Shown one piece after another: positions 8,303 to 19,262 of a DNA stretch of 64,000 nt. Made by a program: the position numbers and the translations under genes. The notes beneath the pieces were generated by a model. That model was not told the DNA's origin, made no database searches, and worked only from the letters and a program-made list of their open reading frames with translations. This stretch comes from Macrocybe gigantea (Eukaryota; Basidiomycota; Agaricomycetes; Agaricales; Callistosporiaceae). Location: NCBI GenBank assembly GCA_011319805.1, contig SJRY01000226.1:1-64000 (forward strand). The letters run 5' to 3'. The stretch's first letter is position 1. Every line of letters begins with the position of its first letter.

Positions 8303-9042
8303 AGTCGACTCCCTCCTAACCCATAGCAATCGGGAAAGGCCTCGGGCTATGGGTTTTAAGGGGTTATGGGTTTGAGGGAAGATGTTATAAGATGATATAG
8401 TATTGTCTAATTAGTGAAAATATGGGTTATTAGCAACTATTCAATGCATTATGAGTCTAAATAATCTGTGGAAAGTGCCGATTTCATGGACTGGTCCTGG
8501 CTAGACATGTCTGATGACCGAAAGATGCCAAAATTACCTCCAGCTTGTGAGAAAAAGGGTCCTTGATATCTTGAACATATTTCTGCCAAGTTGTTGCAGC
8601 GTGAAGTGCTTCCATCTGTGAGGGATGGATTTCCATGGGGAAGTCATTCTCATCCAAATCCTTCTTATCATCCTCACTCTTCTTTCCAAATGAGGTTGCC
8701 CTCACCATCTACCACATTCCTCATCACCCTCCGTAAGCCTCTCCTTTGCCATCCTTTTCGGAGCTGGATTTGCTTTCTTGGGCCTGTAAGCCTTTTGTCA
8801 TGATGAAGATGCCTTTCTTTGGCAAGTTTTGCATAGAAAGTGACGATTATATAATACATCAATCTCAGATTCTCTCGTAAAATGTATGGGTTTTTCTCCA
8901 AAATGGCTATGGGTTATGGGTTATGGGAGGTTTATGGGTTATGACCTCGATTTTGGCTCTAACCAACCCGGGAAATGGAAAATCCTATGGGTTATAAGGG
9001 GTTATGGGTTTTGAGGGATATGGGTTAGGAGAGAGTCGACTG
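8303..9042. mobile_element. 740-bp inverted-repeat DNA transposon (non-autonomous pogo/Fot1-like), TA target duplication
   Basis: The ends are CAGTCGACTC...GAGTCGACTG with about 25 bp of good inverted similarity, directly flanked by TA on both sides (8301-8302, 9043-9044). Termini starting CAGT and a TA target fit the pogo/Fot1 branch of Tc1-mariner. Inside both ends the words TATGGGTTA and GGGGTTATGGG recur many times. Short minus-strand frames (8484-8901) contain no complete transposase, so this copy is probably non-autonomous or a decayed remnant. Confidence 0.8.
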
Positions 9043-9439
9043 TATAACATACCAAGAGGTTGACAAGATCGATCAGTCTCGCCTTTGGCAGCCTTGGGGC
9101 TGTTGTCCGTCGCCTCTCAGAGCCATCAGGGAAAATACACAACCATGAAATAGCAAAGACTATAGTCTCCTGTTTGTCCTTGTATGGCAACACCCTCGTG
9201 CCGTGTTGCCGAAATTGCACGAGAGAAAAAAAAATAGCTCGTCCCACAGCAGTGCACATCTTCTACCCGTCGCACTTTAGCCTCAGACACAGCATCCACA
9301 GCATCCAACACGTCCTCGTGCGGAGGGAAAGGGAAAGAAAAAGAGCTCAGAAGCTCATAATTAGACCCGACCCGGCTTTAGCTCGTCTGCCTGTCTCTCG
9401 TTCACCACATCGCACGCACTTACGCACAGACAAAACAAC

Positions 9440-10751
9440 ATGTCGCCTCCGTTGGCTGGTAAGGGCAAAGAGTCTGGTATGGCTCGTGTTCTGGGTTCTG
9501 GGACGTCTGGTGAGCAGCCATAAAAAATCCGCGTCAATAGTGATGCCGAGTACCGCGTAGGCGTCGCTGAGCTCCTGATCTTCCATCCCGTTGACACCGT
9601 CGCCAAACGCCTGATGAGCAACAAGGCCAAAGTCGGTCCCATCTCCTTCCCTAATTCGTATTTTCTCTCTCACACCCCAACCACCCTCCAGGTCTCCTTC
9701 CAAACCCTCTCCCCGATCATCTTCCGCGAGTTCTCCACGGCCCCCGTGCATCGCAAGTTCTTTTCGCTCTTCCCGGGCCTCGGGTACGCTGCGGGCTACA
9801 AGGTCGCTCAGCGAATATACAAGTTTGGCGGCCAGCCCTGGTTCAACGACATCATCAATCGGCATTACAAGACCCAGCTCACGAATACGTTTGGCGAGAG
9901 GAATGGTAAGCTGATGGCACAGGCCGCGGCGGGCAGGTGCGGCGTGACTTTCTCCTCTTCTGCATTTTGGGTCTGATTCGCAAATGGTTGTCAGTCTGAC
10001 CGGTATCGGCGAAGTCGTACGTTTTTCCTCTCCCATGCATACTTTCATTTTATTTTATTCCTCACACCTTGCACATTGACTCCACTCACGTGACTTCTCC
10101 TTTTCAGGTGCTTCTCCCATTGGACGTCCTGAAAATTAAGCGCCAGGTGAACCCAGAGGCGTTCCGCAACCGAGGTGTTGTCCGTATCGTCATGGAAGAG
10201 GGTTCCGCTCTCTACCGTGGCTGGGGGTGGACCATGGCGCGCAACGCGCCCGGCAGCTTTGCTGTGCGTTCTTCCTCCCTTTGATTCAACTGCTTAGACG
10301 ATTCACGCTCACTCTCGTTGGCAACCACGCTTATAGCTCTTTGGCGCCTCGGCTGTGACGAAGGACTATGTGCTTGGCGTGTCGGACTACTCCAAGGCGA
10401 CGTGGACGCAAAACTTTATCGCATCGGTTGCCGGCGCCGCGACGTCCATCGTCATCTCGGCCCCGCTCGACACCGTCAAGACGCGCATCCAGAACGCGAA
10501 TTTCGAGCACAAAGTTCCTGGGCTCACGGTCGTGAAGGACCTCGTCGCGCGCGAGGGGTGAGCGCGTTTTTCAAGGGGCTCACGCCCAAGGTGAGAGCGG
10601 TTTTGGCGGCTGTTTTATTTTTTTTTCTCTGGGCCTTTTGTTGATCTTGGTTCCCCTCATTCTTTCTTAGCTCCTCGTTGTGGGCCCGAAGCTCGTGTTT
10701 AGCTATACGCTGGCGCAATCCCTGATACCACTCTTTGCAAACTACGTCTAA
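9440..10751 (+). CDS. GGC1: Mitochondrial GTP/GDP carrier (mitochondrial carrier family)
   Basis: Inner-membrane antiporter that exchanges cytosolic GTP for matrix GDP and affects mitochondrial iron and nucleotide balance. Exons: 9440-9509, 9561-9631, 9692-9936, 9995-10016, 10108-10263, 10337-10590, 10671-10751; the fourth is only 22 nt. The three carrier repeats are seen as FHPVDTVAKR, LPLDVLKIKRQ and SAPLDTVKTRIQ (PxD/EKxK/R motifs). The family-specific blocks FPGLGYAAGYKV, LYRGWGWTMARNAPGSFA, FFKGLTPK and GPKLVFSYTLAQSLIP match yeast Ggc1. A 1-nt break at the G run 10555-10558 puts a stop before SAFFKGLTPK; one extra G restores the conserved frame, so I read it as a sequence error. Ends ANYV. 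Confidence 0.93.
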
Positions 10752-11599
10752 AACAGAATAGAACACTTGGGATCACTTGCCTCGGCTTTCAAGATACCAA
10801 CGGTTTTTCTTACATTTTTGTTCACGACTTTTTGAACCGCCGCTCATGCGACGCTAAAAAACGCTTTGCTCACATCTCACGTGCAACCCCGTAAAGTACC
10901 CTACGATAATGACCTTGACACCCCTTCACCCCCATGACACCCAGTTCGCAACAGTATTTATCTGGAATGGATTACCCTTAGATCTAATAGACCTGGAAAA
11001 TTTTTTTGGGCTTGCTCTCCTCTCAACTCTGTTCTCTGCCCGTTGTGCTGTGTCTGGACCGCCGGAGCGTAAAGTTGGTTCGATCTCGAGCTGTGCTGCC
11101 CGAATCTCCTCGGTTGGCGATGCGGGCTCGAGGGCTATTACCGCGGAAGAGGACGGAGGCAAAGCTGTTCTCGAGAGCTTCTTGAGGGGTCACAATGGCG
11201 GGGATGAAATAGGGGAGACAATGGAACGTTTGCTAGTCTGATCGATCGTGTCAGCGCCCGTGTGTGATTTACTTTTGTCTTCTTTGTCTGATCATTGCAG
11301 ACATCGATGACTCCTACCGTCTATGCTCTAGGAACTACAACTCCGCCGCCGTCGCAGGCACAGCGAGCGAGGAGGAGCGGTTTATGTGAGGTAGGTTTTT
11401 TTTTTTTTTTGAGCGGGGGGGCACCGCCGCGAAATCGCGTTGCTATACCATGTAGCGGAGGTGCCCATCCCCAAAGCGGGGTCACGCTAGTCGGACGTGG
11501 GTCGGCCGATCATGCTTCATGCTTCAAAGCTTCATGGCCGGTTCATCCCTTCACGACAAGGAGATGGCCTGGAAGTGAGCTAAAATCAAGTGAACCTTA
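10752..11599. other. Intergenic stretch with unresolved coding fragments before the transposon
   Basis: A plus frame (10909-11241) and a minus frame (10926-11162) overlap. Neither is recognised. A plus-strand segment after a good acceptor (…TCATTGCAG at ~11300) reads DDSYRLCSRNYNSAAVAG and then hits a stop just before a long T run (11395-11411). It could be a gene remnant damaged by insertions. Confidence is low. Confidence 0.3.
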
Positions 11600-11767
11600 C
11601 TGTCCTTTTCAGGCAACTTTGCCACGTGTCATTTTCTCACGAGAAAAAAAGCCTCCCCACACCGCCGAACGCATCTCGACAACCACTGGGCGAAACTCGC
11701 CGCAACCTATACCAATCGCATTGGCGGCGTCCGCCGCGTCTTTTCCGCATTGACCGCGGGGTGTAGG
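11600..11767 (+). repeat. Left terminal inverted repeat of the 4.07-kb transposon
   Basis: 168 bp, the reverse complement of 15504-15670 with a handful of differences, mainly in a GGCGGCGTCC versus GGCAGCATCC block. The repeat includes a CACGTG motif (GCCACGTGTC) and the first bases of the 5' flank of the companion gene. Confidence 0.92.
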
Positions 11768-11889
11768 CGAACGTTTTGGAGGTCCAGTATTTCTGCATTG
11801 GACTGCCGTATGTCAGGTTCAGCACTGCACATTATTTCTCACTGCTGACGTTGTTGCATTGCCTGCAGCCTTCATCAGATCTGTCGTTC

Positions 11890-14095
11890 ATGCCGTCAAC
11901 CAGACAAAAGAAGAAGACCAAGCCAAAAACAGCACCTACAGGAGCTGTTCCCACCACGAGCACGGAGGGTCTGTCCAAATGCTCGATTTGTGTCACCATG
12001 CTAATCGTGATATCTATTATCAGGTATTCAATCCAGGCGGACCAGGCCTGGGGTTTGTGCCCCGTGCAAGGCTGCCAAACAGCGCTGCGAATTTCGCTCT
12101 GACGAGGCAATCTGTCAACGCTGTGAGGAAAGAGGAATTGATGCTCGGTGCATTATCCCGTCGAGTCGCAAGGGCAGCAAGGTTCCAGGCTTCCGGAGTG
12201 GTGGCATGCCCACTTCCGAAGACTTCGAAGATGAGAACAACACAGAGGCTTCCATTCCCATGAAACCTGCCACTTCACGAAAGCGCAGTCACTCTGGAAA
12301 CTCTCGCCATGGCCCGACACCACAAAACAACCGTCCAACAAAGCAGCGACGACTTGTTTCTGATATCCATGTCGGCCTGGACCCTATTTTGGAGGCAAAT
12401 GAAGACATTGCATCGCAAGCAGATACTTTGGTTGCAGGCACGGATGGCTTTGCAGTTACGATCAATAAACCCGGCTACATGGATGAATCCGAGGATAACG
12501 AAGATGGGATTTCGGAGGGAGATGATGTTTTGGTGGAGGAAGTGGAGATTAGCTCAGATAGCGAGGACGAGGACACCATAGACGACTCGAGCATCAACAA
12601 TAGCATGATGGATTTCCTTTCCGAATCACCAGCGGTTATGAAACAAAGCAAATCGTATACCAAGGGAAAGTCGACAAATGCTGAGTCAACCAATCCAAAA
12701 GCTAGACGAATGGCAAAACCAAATCCAAAGGGTCCAGCTTACAATCCTCAGACATGTCGTAAATCACTATTTCCTTCACACCATTAGTGGATCACTGATG
12801 AAGATTTTTCTGACTAGCTTTTACTATCTCTGGTGTTGTGCGTCGTTCTGACGGACTCAATGCACCTGTTACTGTCCAATCTGGGATTACCCTAGATAAT
12901 CTGCGTGCTCTCGTTGCAGAAAAGCTTGATCGTTTTCCAAATTCAGTTGCATTGCAATATCGCCTTTCGACCGATAGCACAAAGGCAGGGCCCGTTTCCA
13001 TCCAAACTGAGAACGAACTTCAGTTATTCAAGGACCGCATGAGGGGCATGATTGTCCCTCCCCTCCTTGCTAATGGGAAACCTTCAAATCGTGTTATGAA
13101 GCCAGTGCTTGTCTATTTTGAAGACTCGGGTCGAGTAATGAACCAAACAAGGCTGTGACGAATAACGGTGGCTCAAAGAAGGTAAGCATAATCCAATCCA
13201 ATACTATCTCATCCAATTGCATTCAAATTGCATCCAGAATACCTCGAATTCATCCACATGTCAAAGTATTCCAGCATTTGTGGCCGGGAATTCTGGGCTG
13301 AATCAACGCAAGGCGCATATTATTGAACAGCTGCAAGAAAGATGGAAATGCAGCAAACATGGAAGGGATAAGGACATATATTGTTACAGTCCAGGTGGTA
13401 ATGTTTGCCAAACGTTGACCATTGGCAATCTTTCATATTGGGCATTGGAAATCGTAAGTTTTCTATTGCCCTCAGATATTAGCAAACTGACTTGTGAACA
13501 GATGGAAGGGAGGACAACCATTGAGGAAAAACCTGCTATGCTATATCTCACACAAGCCAGACCACCAAGTCGAGCAACTACACCAAATTCCTTCGACCAA
13601 ATGGGATTTTCTGGACCTGTCATGCAGTCTGGATTGTATGGATATCCACCTGGCCCTGCCATCATGCCAATGTGGAATTATCCAGTTCATGGACCCAATG
13701 CGTTTCTCCAAGGGGGTCAACATTTCGGTGCACCAACGCTAACCATCAATCCTGCATCTATATCTGGAAATTCCTCGACATCTGGCAAATCCTCGACATC
13801 TGAAGCAACAACGAGCATGGCAAATATACCAGACATCATCACATGGTTCTCATATCTTGACCAGCATGAGGAGCGCAACAAGGATAATATTGTGTTTGCA
13901 CCATATGGGATGACACTCAAAGCTAATGGTTTTCTTCGCTTGTCTCAACTCATGTTTCCCTATGTTCAGCGTGAAGACCTGCAGACGTGGCTTGGCATTG
14001 ATGTCGGTACAGCAATTTTAATCATGCAATATGCAAAGGAGGATCTGGATGCTATAAAGGCAGGAAAACTAATCATCCCTCATAGTTCATCATAG
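11890..14095 (+). CDS. Transposon companion protein with N-terminal Zn(II)2Cys6 cluster
   Basis: Exons 11890-11968, 12024-12758, 12818-13181, 13238-13453 and 13502-14095. They are phase-consistent if one missing base is allowed near 13137; the product is then about 662 residues. A Lys-rich N terminus precedes a Gal4-type binuclear cluster with cysteines at about residues 38, 41, 48, 57, 60 and 69 (CAPCKAAKQRC, CQRCEERGIDARC). Next come a basic region (SRKRSHSGN), a strongly acidic Ser/Asp/Glu block, a segment resembling a ubiquitin/PB1-like strand-helix pattern (GITLDNLRALVAEKL), and a possible metal site (CSKHGRDKDIYCY). A Pro/Gly/Ser linker then leads to a helical C-terminal domain of SAM-like look (DLQTWLGIDVGTAILIM). 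The cluster implies DNA binding; its role in transposition is my inference. Confidence 0.75.
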
Positions 14096-14106
14096 TTACA
14101 CCATTG

Positions 14107-15411
14107 TTACGTAGAAGTAGAGTCATGATAATGAAACTCATTGTTACAGATGACCCATTGTTGAACACAAACTTGGATATATACGTGGTTATTGGAAACA
14201 GGATAGAACAATTCAAACATATCCACAGTGCTTGTACCAACCATAAGAATCCTCGGGCGAAACAATATACAAAGTTTGAGCAGTGAGATATATATCTCCT
14301 CATCTGACATCTCTGTCATTGCCATCCGCGTGTAATCACCATTTTGACGAAGGTGGTATTTCATTGCTGAAAAAGCAAGCTCAATAGGATTGAGATCTGG
14401 TGAATATGGTGGCAGAAACACGCAACGCATTCCTCTGCTCATAACACATCAAGATCTGTTCATATTGATAAGGAAGTAGGCCATACTTTGAATGAATAAG
14501 CTCGACAATATCGGGATGCTTATGAATTCGGCAGTTGTCCATGACGATGATTGAATTCGGTGCAGGGAAAGGCTGCATGACGTCCAAAAGGCCTTCAATA
14601 AACCCATAGAATGTCTCCGTACAGAATGAGCCCTCGACGATCTGTGAGTGTATTATTCCGTCATGCAGCGAAAGGGCAGGAAGAACAGAGAATCTGAAAG
14701 TAATCATGGTCAACATGGCAATTTTATAGGTATAATAATGAATATACCATCGTCCGCGCACAAAAATGCTTTTCGTTGGGCTTTTGTTCCACGAAGAGAC
14801 CATGCACGACCTCTGTATGTTGTTCGGCGATCTACGGAAGATTCGTCGACGAAAACAAGCTGCTCAGCCCTGTACTGGCCGATCTCTGCAAAATATTCAA
14901 GTCACCGTTGTGCGGACCGTTCTGCTGCGATGCGAGTGATCTAAGATGGAAGGAATTTGCCATAAATTTGAGAAGTTGCACAGAAGAAAAATACTTACCT
15001 TTTTCATCGTAAATCCAGCCCTACGAAGTGTTCGCCAAACGGTAGAACGCGAGACCTGAACACCACATGACATCTCCAGTATTTCCTTGAGCTCGTCGAG
15101 GTACAAATCTGGTGTCTGATTCAAAGTGCCTAGTAGAAACTGCCTGTCATGAGTCGTGATATTGAGACAGTAACATACTCCAAGACACGGACCTCAACAT
15201 CGATATCTCGAAGGTGCCGATTGCCTCTACGAGCCTCTTCGATGGACTGTGCAGCCTTGGTGGTGCCATGTTCCCGAAAATGAGCTATTACGTTGCGGAC
15301 GCTTCGCTCCAAAACTCCAATGCACATGGCAATTTTGTCATTGCTGAGGAACTTTGTCAGACGTAGGATGATACATTGTGTCTCCGGCAAGATCTTCTGA
15401 CCACGCGCCAT
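14107..15411 (-). CDS. DDE transposase, IS630/Tc1-mariner superfamily (degenerate)
   Basis: Exons seen on the minus strand: 15411-15179, 15143-14999, 14940-14748, about 14693-14490, then 14440-14107. A helix-turn-helix part (NDKIAMCIGVLERSVRNVI) is followed by a winged-helix part (LDELKEILEM, VSRSTVWRTLRRAGFT). The catalytic domain shows the first Asp in LVFVDESSVD (~14845), the second in IIVMDNCRIH, and PPYSPDLNPIELAFSAMK with the third acidic residue. A TGA at 14904-14902 interrupts the conserved stretch between ITRIAAERSAQR and LEYFAEIG, and the frame shifts at a T run near 14765. The copy is probably inactive as written. The first ATG of the long frame (15504) lies in the TIR; I prefer 15411, where the HTH begins. 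Confidence 0.85.
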
Positions 15412-15503
15412 GGCTACGAGAGCATTAGAACAAAGCGGCAAAGATAGATGTGCAAGGCAACACACCCAAGCCCCCGGCAGTGGTTCAGACTCCAATATGT
15501 CCA

Positions 15504-15670
15504 CCTACTCCCTGCGGTCAATGCGGAAAAGACGCGGCGGATGCTGCCGATTCGATTGGTATAGGTTGCGGCGAGTTTTGCCCAGTGGTTGTCGAGATGC
15601 GTTCGGCGGTGTGGGGAGGCTTTTTTCTCGTGAGAAAATGACACGTGGCAAAGTTGCCTGAAAAGGACAG
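15504..15670 (-). repeat. Right terminal inverted repeat of the 4.07-kb transposon
   Basis: 167 bp, inverse of 11600-11767. It ends GGACAG followed by the TA target duplication. The transposase start codon (15411) lies about 90 bp inside it. Confidence 0.92.
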
Positions 15671-16243
15671 TAACTGGACGTTGCACAATGCACTCTCTTA
15701 GGAACATTCATTTTGTCACATCTAGGTTCGGAAAAAAAAATTCCCTTTTCTTTTTTTTTTTACTCGATAATCGCAAAGTCGCTGAATAGCTGCCAGAGGA
15801 AGCGAGCGAATTCACCTCAGATTGACCGCCAAGTGCCGAACTGCGCTGTTTGGCATATATACCATACCGATGGAACAGCTCCTACCTTCTATCTGAAAGA
15901 TCGGCTCGATGGGTATTTTTACTGCCTTCCTGGTCAATCATGTATCCGACATGGAACAATAAGCACCCCTCATTCAATTTCTGTCCTTCTTGCTTAATCT
16001 TCTTGAACACTGCCATGCTTGGTCATGGAGCACGACGCCTCTCTCCGACGCTCACCAGCATTCCATATATGTGTTAATTGGTCCTCGAATTTAAAATCTA
16101 GTGGTGAAGCACAGATAACTACAAACATGGGACACGGAGGGAAGGTGTTGACCGTGAACAAACACTGCGTGGCAAAGTCCATCAGAATCCGACAGCATCC
16201 AACCAGTGGGGAGGCATGTCTGATTGTAAATGCCACTCGGTGG

Positions 16244-16348
16244 GCGTACGGGTTTCTGATCAGGCCACATCACGACAAAAGTATTTCTGGGCCCACATGA
16301 GCAGAGTGCAATGAGCAACGCTGAGCGTGAGCTGAATAGGCATGGGAT
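16244..16348 (-). repeat. Dispersed repeat, copy B
   Basis: Inverse-oriented relative of 7188-7300, diverged. Shared words include GCTCATTGCACTCTGCTC. The element type is not identified. Confidence 0.55.
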
Positions 16349-16790
16349 TGTCATACCTTAGTAAGATTGCTGAAAGGTGACGACGAACTCGCGGCGGAAG
16401 GTGCGAGCGGGGAACGGCATCGAGGCCTCCCATCGCGGTCATGGTTCCATCAGAGGCGGAGGAGGTGGATCGCGTCAGACCTGTGTCCAATGTCGAGGTG
16501 CATCGTCAATCATTCAGCCGTTCCAGCGTGTCATTGCAACTCGCCTTTTTTAAGGGCTTTAAGAGAGAGGCGCATGCCGACTTTCTGGGATGTAATTAGC
16601 ATACAGGATGTCTCTTTTATATATACTATGTTGGGGTGGGGCTTAGCTTCCACTGAAGCCAACGTCCTTGGAAACTCTGCACGGCAGCACGAGTGAGTAC
16701 AGCTGCCACGGCAGTATGTCAGCGGATGACTCAGGTACGTAGAGTAGACTACGACTCTCGCCAGGACTGCAAATAAGTAAAGAAAAACAA

Positions 16791-16822
16791 GAAACGAGAA
16801 ACGAGAAACGAGAAACGAGAAA
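16791..16822 (+). repeat. Short tandem repeat of GAAACGA
   Basis: At least four uninterrupted copies of the heptamer GAAACGA in a purine-rich context. A simple microsatellite. Confidence 0.9.
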
Positions 16823-18367
16823 GTAAAAATGGAAAAGGAGAAACAAGAAAGTGAAAACATTGAGAATTAAGTCCGAAGCAAGTCGAGGACATGTACGTTG
16901 GATTGGCATGCATCGCTATGTCTCGAAGGAGATCATACTGATGATGCCATGGGAAGTCGTCCACAGTAATAACGTTACGCTGTAAATGACTATCTCTGTT
17001 TCAGGACATGTCAAGTGACAGCCCGACATGCAGGTCCCGACCGCCAACAATGATAATCTGATTGTTACGGGAGATGACACTATCTGCATCTATGCTTCTA
17101 GACAATGCGTGAAAAACTTGGGGTCAGAAGCACGATGACCCGGGTGATCGAAGAATCTGTGGGGATGACTTGTACAATGCATAGGAAATGTAAAAGAATG
17201 TATGCTCCATTTCAGCGATTGGCTTGTCGAGCGCGCGCACATTACGGTTATTGTTCCTCTTTGCAAATGCGGCTGAAGAAAGAACTGGGAGATATGCGAT
17301 TTGCTTGAGAATAACGGCGCACGTTCCCAAACTTGCTACAGTCGCCACAACTTTCGTCGCACAGCATCGGTGTGCCACTCGCGGCGTGGCAGAAGCGGAA
17401 CTTGGACTGGATTGATTTCTGGATTGATTTCTTGGTGTACGTTGGGCGGGGATGTTTTGCCGTCTGGGTAAGTGTTTCTATTGTGTGACATAACCCATGT
17501 ATGCAGTGAGTTTTCGAGTCTTGCAACCGAGAAACTGGCTTAGTGGGCGTACGAGAACATGCGAGCTCATAGATCTCAGCTGCAGTCATTGAGCTACGTT
17601 TAAACTCACTCAGACGCATCTAATGAAGGCTAGCATCTACGACGCTACTATGGTTGCATAATTAGTTGTTGGCTCCGCACCAACAATGAAATAACTACAG
17701 AGAGCAAAGTCATGGAGCAAGCATATCGAATCATGGACTACTCAGAACCGCAAACTATACAGCTGCATGATGTCCCACCTGCTTCTGTCTTCAGTAACAC
17801 TGGTGAAAAGTAGTGATAAACTCGCGACGCAAGCAGCTGGCAAGGTCGATGCCGAGGCCCATCAGGATCGTGGTACTGGCGGTGTGGGTGGGCATAGCGG
17901 GAGGAGGCGCCTGCCGAGGCATGTATCGGTTTGTCTTCGGTTCTGGGCGTATGGGTTCTGTTCAAAGCCCGGCCTACAAAGAACTAGGGCGGACATGGAA
18001 GATACGCGCCACTTTATTGTTGGATCTGCATCTGAGGGGATTCCATCGCGGTTGGTGCGAGGAACATATGGCTCGGTTATCGGTTTTGTCGTTTGCGCAT
18101 CCCGAGATGGAAGTCTTCCAGTTTTCCGGAGACTTCAAGTCCGCAGAGTTCCTCTGATTGAGAGAATGCTTCTGCCACCGGTCAGACGTGCTAGCCGTGG
18201 CAGCCTACCTTGGTGGACAGACATTAAACAGATGATAACTTGAACGGCGGGCTATGTCGTGCGGCATTCAATGACATTGCTGTCGTTCAGAGTAAGCTCC
18301 CTCGTAATAGAGAATATGCTAATATTGAAGGGGAAAAAGATTTCCATAAGATAATAGCGCGGTTTAT

Positions 18368-19154
18368 CTACCCCCGCATATTCCCTCTGCGGAAAAGGTT
18401 AAAAAAAGGATCTGGCATTGTTGATAAGAAAATCTGCATACCTATTCACCATCGCCGACTTGTGAAGATCCTCCTTCTTCTTTAGCACCGCATTCTGATC
18501 CGGCCTCTCCGCGCTCACGATAGAAATAAACTCCCTCGCGAGCCTCTCTTCGAGAGTGTGGCCCTGCTTGGTCTTGGCCGACTTGAGTATCTCCTCCACA
18601 GCCCTTGCGACGCGCTGCTTCTCGTTCAGCGCGGTGGGGCGCATTACGATCTTACCGCCTATCTTGTGCGAGACTATGCGCACTGCGGGCGCGGCGCGCT
18701 CGATAGCCTGGCGCACGACGGGGAGCGCAGGAGCACGCGTCAGAGCGTGGATGTGCAGCAGCGTGCGCGAGACGATGCGCCGCGCGCGTGCCTTGTGCCC
18801 ACGCTGGAGGATGCGCGTCGTGAGGTAGGCGAGCAGCGGGTCCTGTTCCGGCGGGATGTTCGAAGCGTCGACGACCTTTTCGAGCACCTCTCTTGGGATC
18901 ATGGCGGCGGGTGTGGCGGATGATATTGACAGAGGGGAGGTCGTGGACGTCAGCGATGATGAAGATGGGGTCGGGTGGGACGAAGACGACGAGCTCGACT
19001 GTTGTTGCTTTGGAGGTTCTACGCCGAGGAAGGACGTCGCTTCTCTGTAGAGTGCATCCTGGGTGTTTTGCGAATCGCCGGATGAGGCAGTGCCGATGGG
19101 CCTCACGAGGCGGGGCGCGCAGCGGAGGACGCTCGACCGGACGGCGGACAGCAT
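18368..19154 (-). CDS. RSM7: Mitochondrial small-subunit ribosomal protein uS7m
   Basis: Component of the mitoribosome small subunit head; binds the 3' major domain of the small rRNA. Exons 19154-18442 and 18386-18368, with a 55-nt intron (GTATGC...CGCAG). The chosen ATG gives an Arg/Ser/Ala-rich presequence (MLSAVRSSVLRCAPRLVR). The upstream ATG at 19262 would bury it. The S7 core is clear: KARARRIVSRTLLHIH, APAVRIVSHKIGGKI, ERLAREFISI and the C-terminal HKSAMVNRGNMRG. Without the intron the protein would end in an unrelated tail. A Ser/Thr-rich low-complexity insert (about residues 45-75) separates presequence and core. Confidence 0.9.
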
Positions 19155-19262
19155 GTCGAGACACGAGGGACGGTCACTTTTTTTCGTGGAGCGGCAACTG
19201 TGGTATTGTGGTATATTTGGACAATGACGATGATGCCCTGCGGAATAAATGCAGACAAACAA

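Larger units (their letters stand above)
11600..15670. mobile_element. 4.07-kb two-gene IS630/Tc1-mariner DNA transposon with long terminal inverted repeats
   Basis: Starts CTGTCCTTTTCAGGC and ends with its inverse, ending GGACAG, with TA dinucleotides at 11598-11599 and 15671-15672. The terminal inverted repeats are about 168 bp and almost identical. Inside are two convergent genes that end only 11 bp apart: a plus-strand Zn2Cys6 protein gene (11890-14095) and a minus-strand DDE transposase gene (14107-15411). Nothing else fits between them, so both belong to the element. Confidence 0.9.
15673..18367. other. Gene-poor region with repeat fragments
   Basis: Contains the second copy of the dispersed repeat (16244-16348), a heptamer repeat (16791-16822) and scattered short frames on both strands. 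The longest, 17767-18243 (+) and 17813-18157 (+), overlap each other and resemble nothing I recognise; the latter has a hydrophobic N-terminal stretch. No RNA gene seen. Confidence 0.5.

Noticed and set aside
11637..11753. ORFs across the terminal inverted repeats (11295-11753 +, 15410-15707 both strands)
   Set aside because: They are translations of the TIRs themselves; the same peptide-like strings appear at both ends of the transposon.
17767..18243. 158-residue plus-strand ORF
   Set aside because: Overlaps another equally long plus-frame ORF, has no recognisable motif, and lies in a repeat-rich gene-poor stretch.
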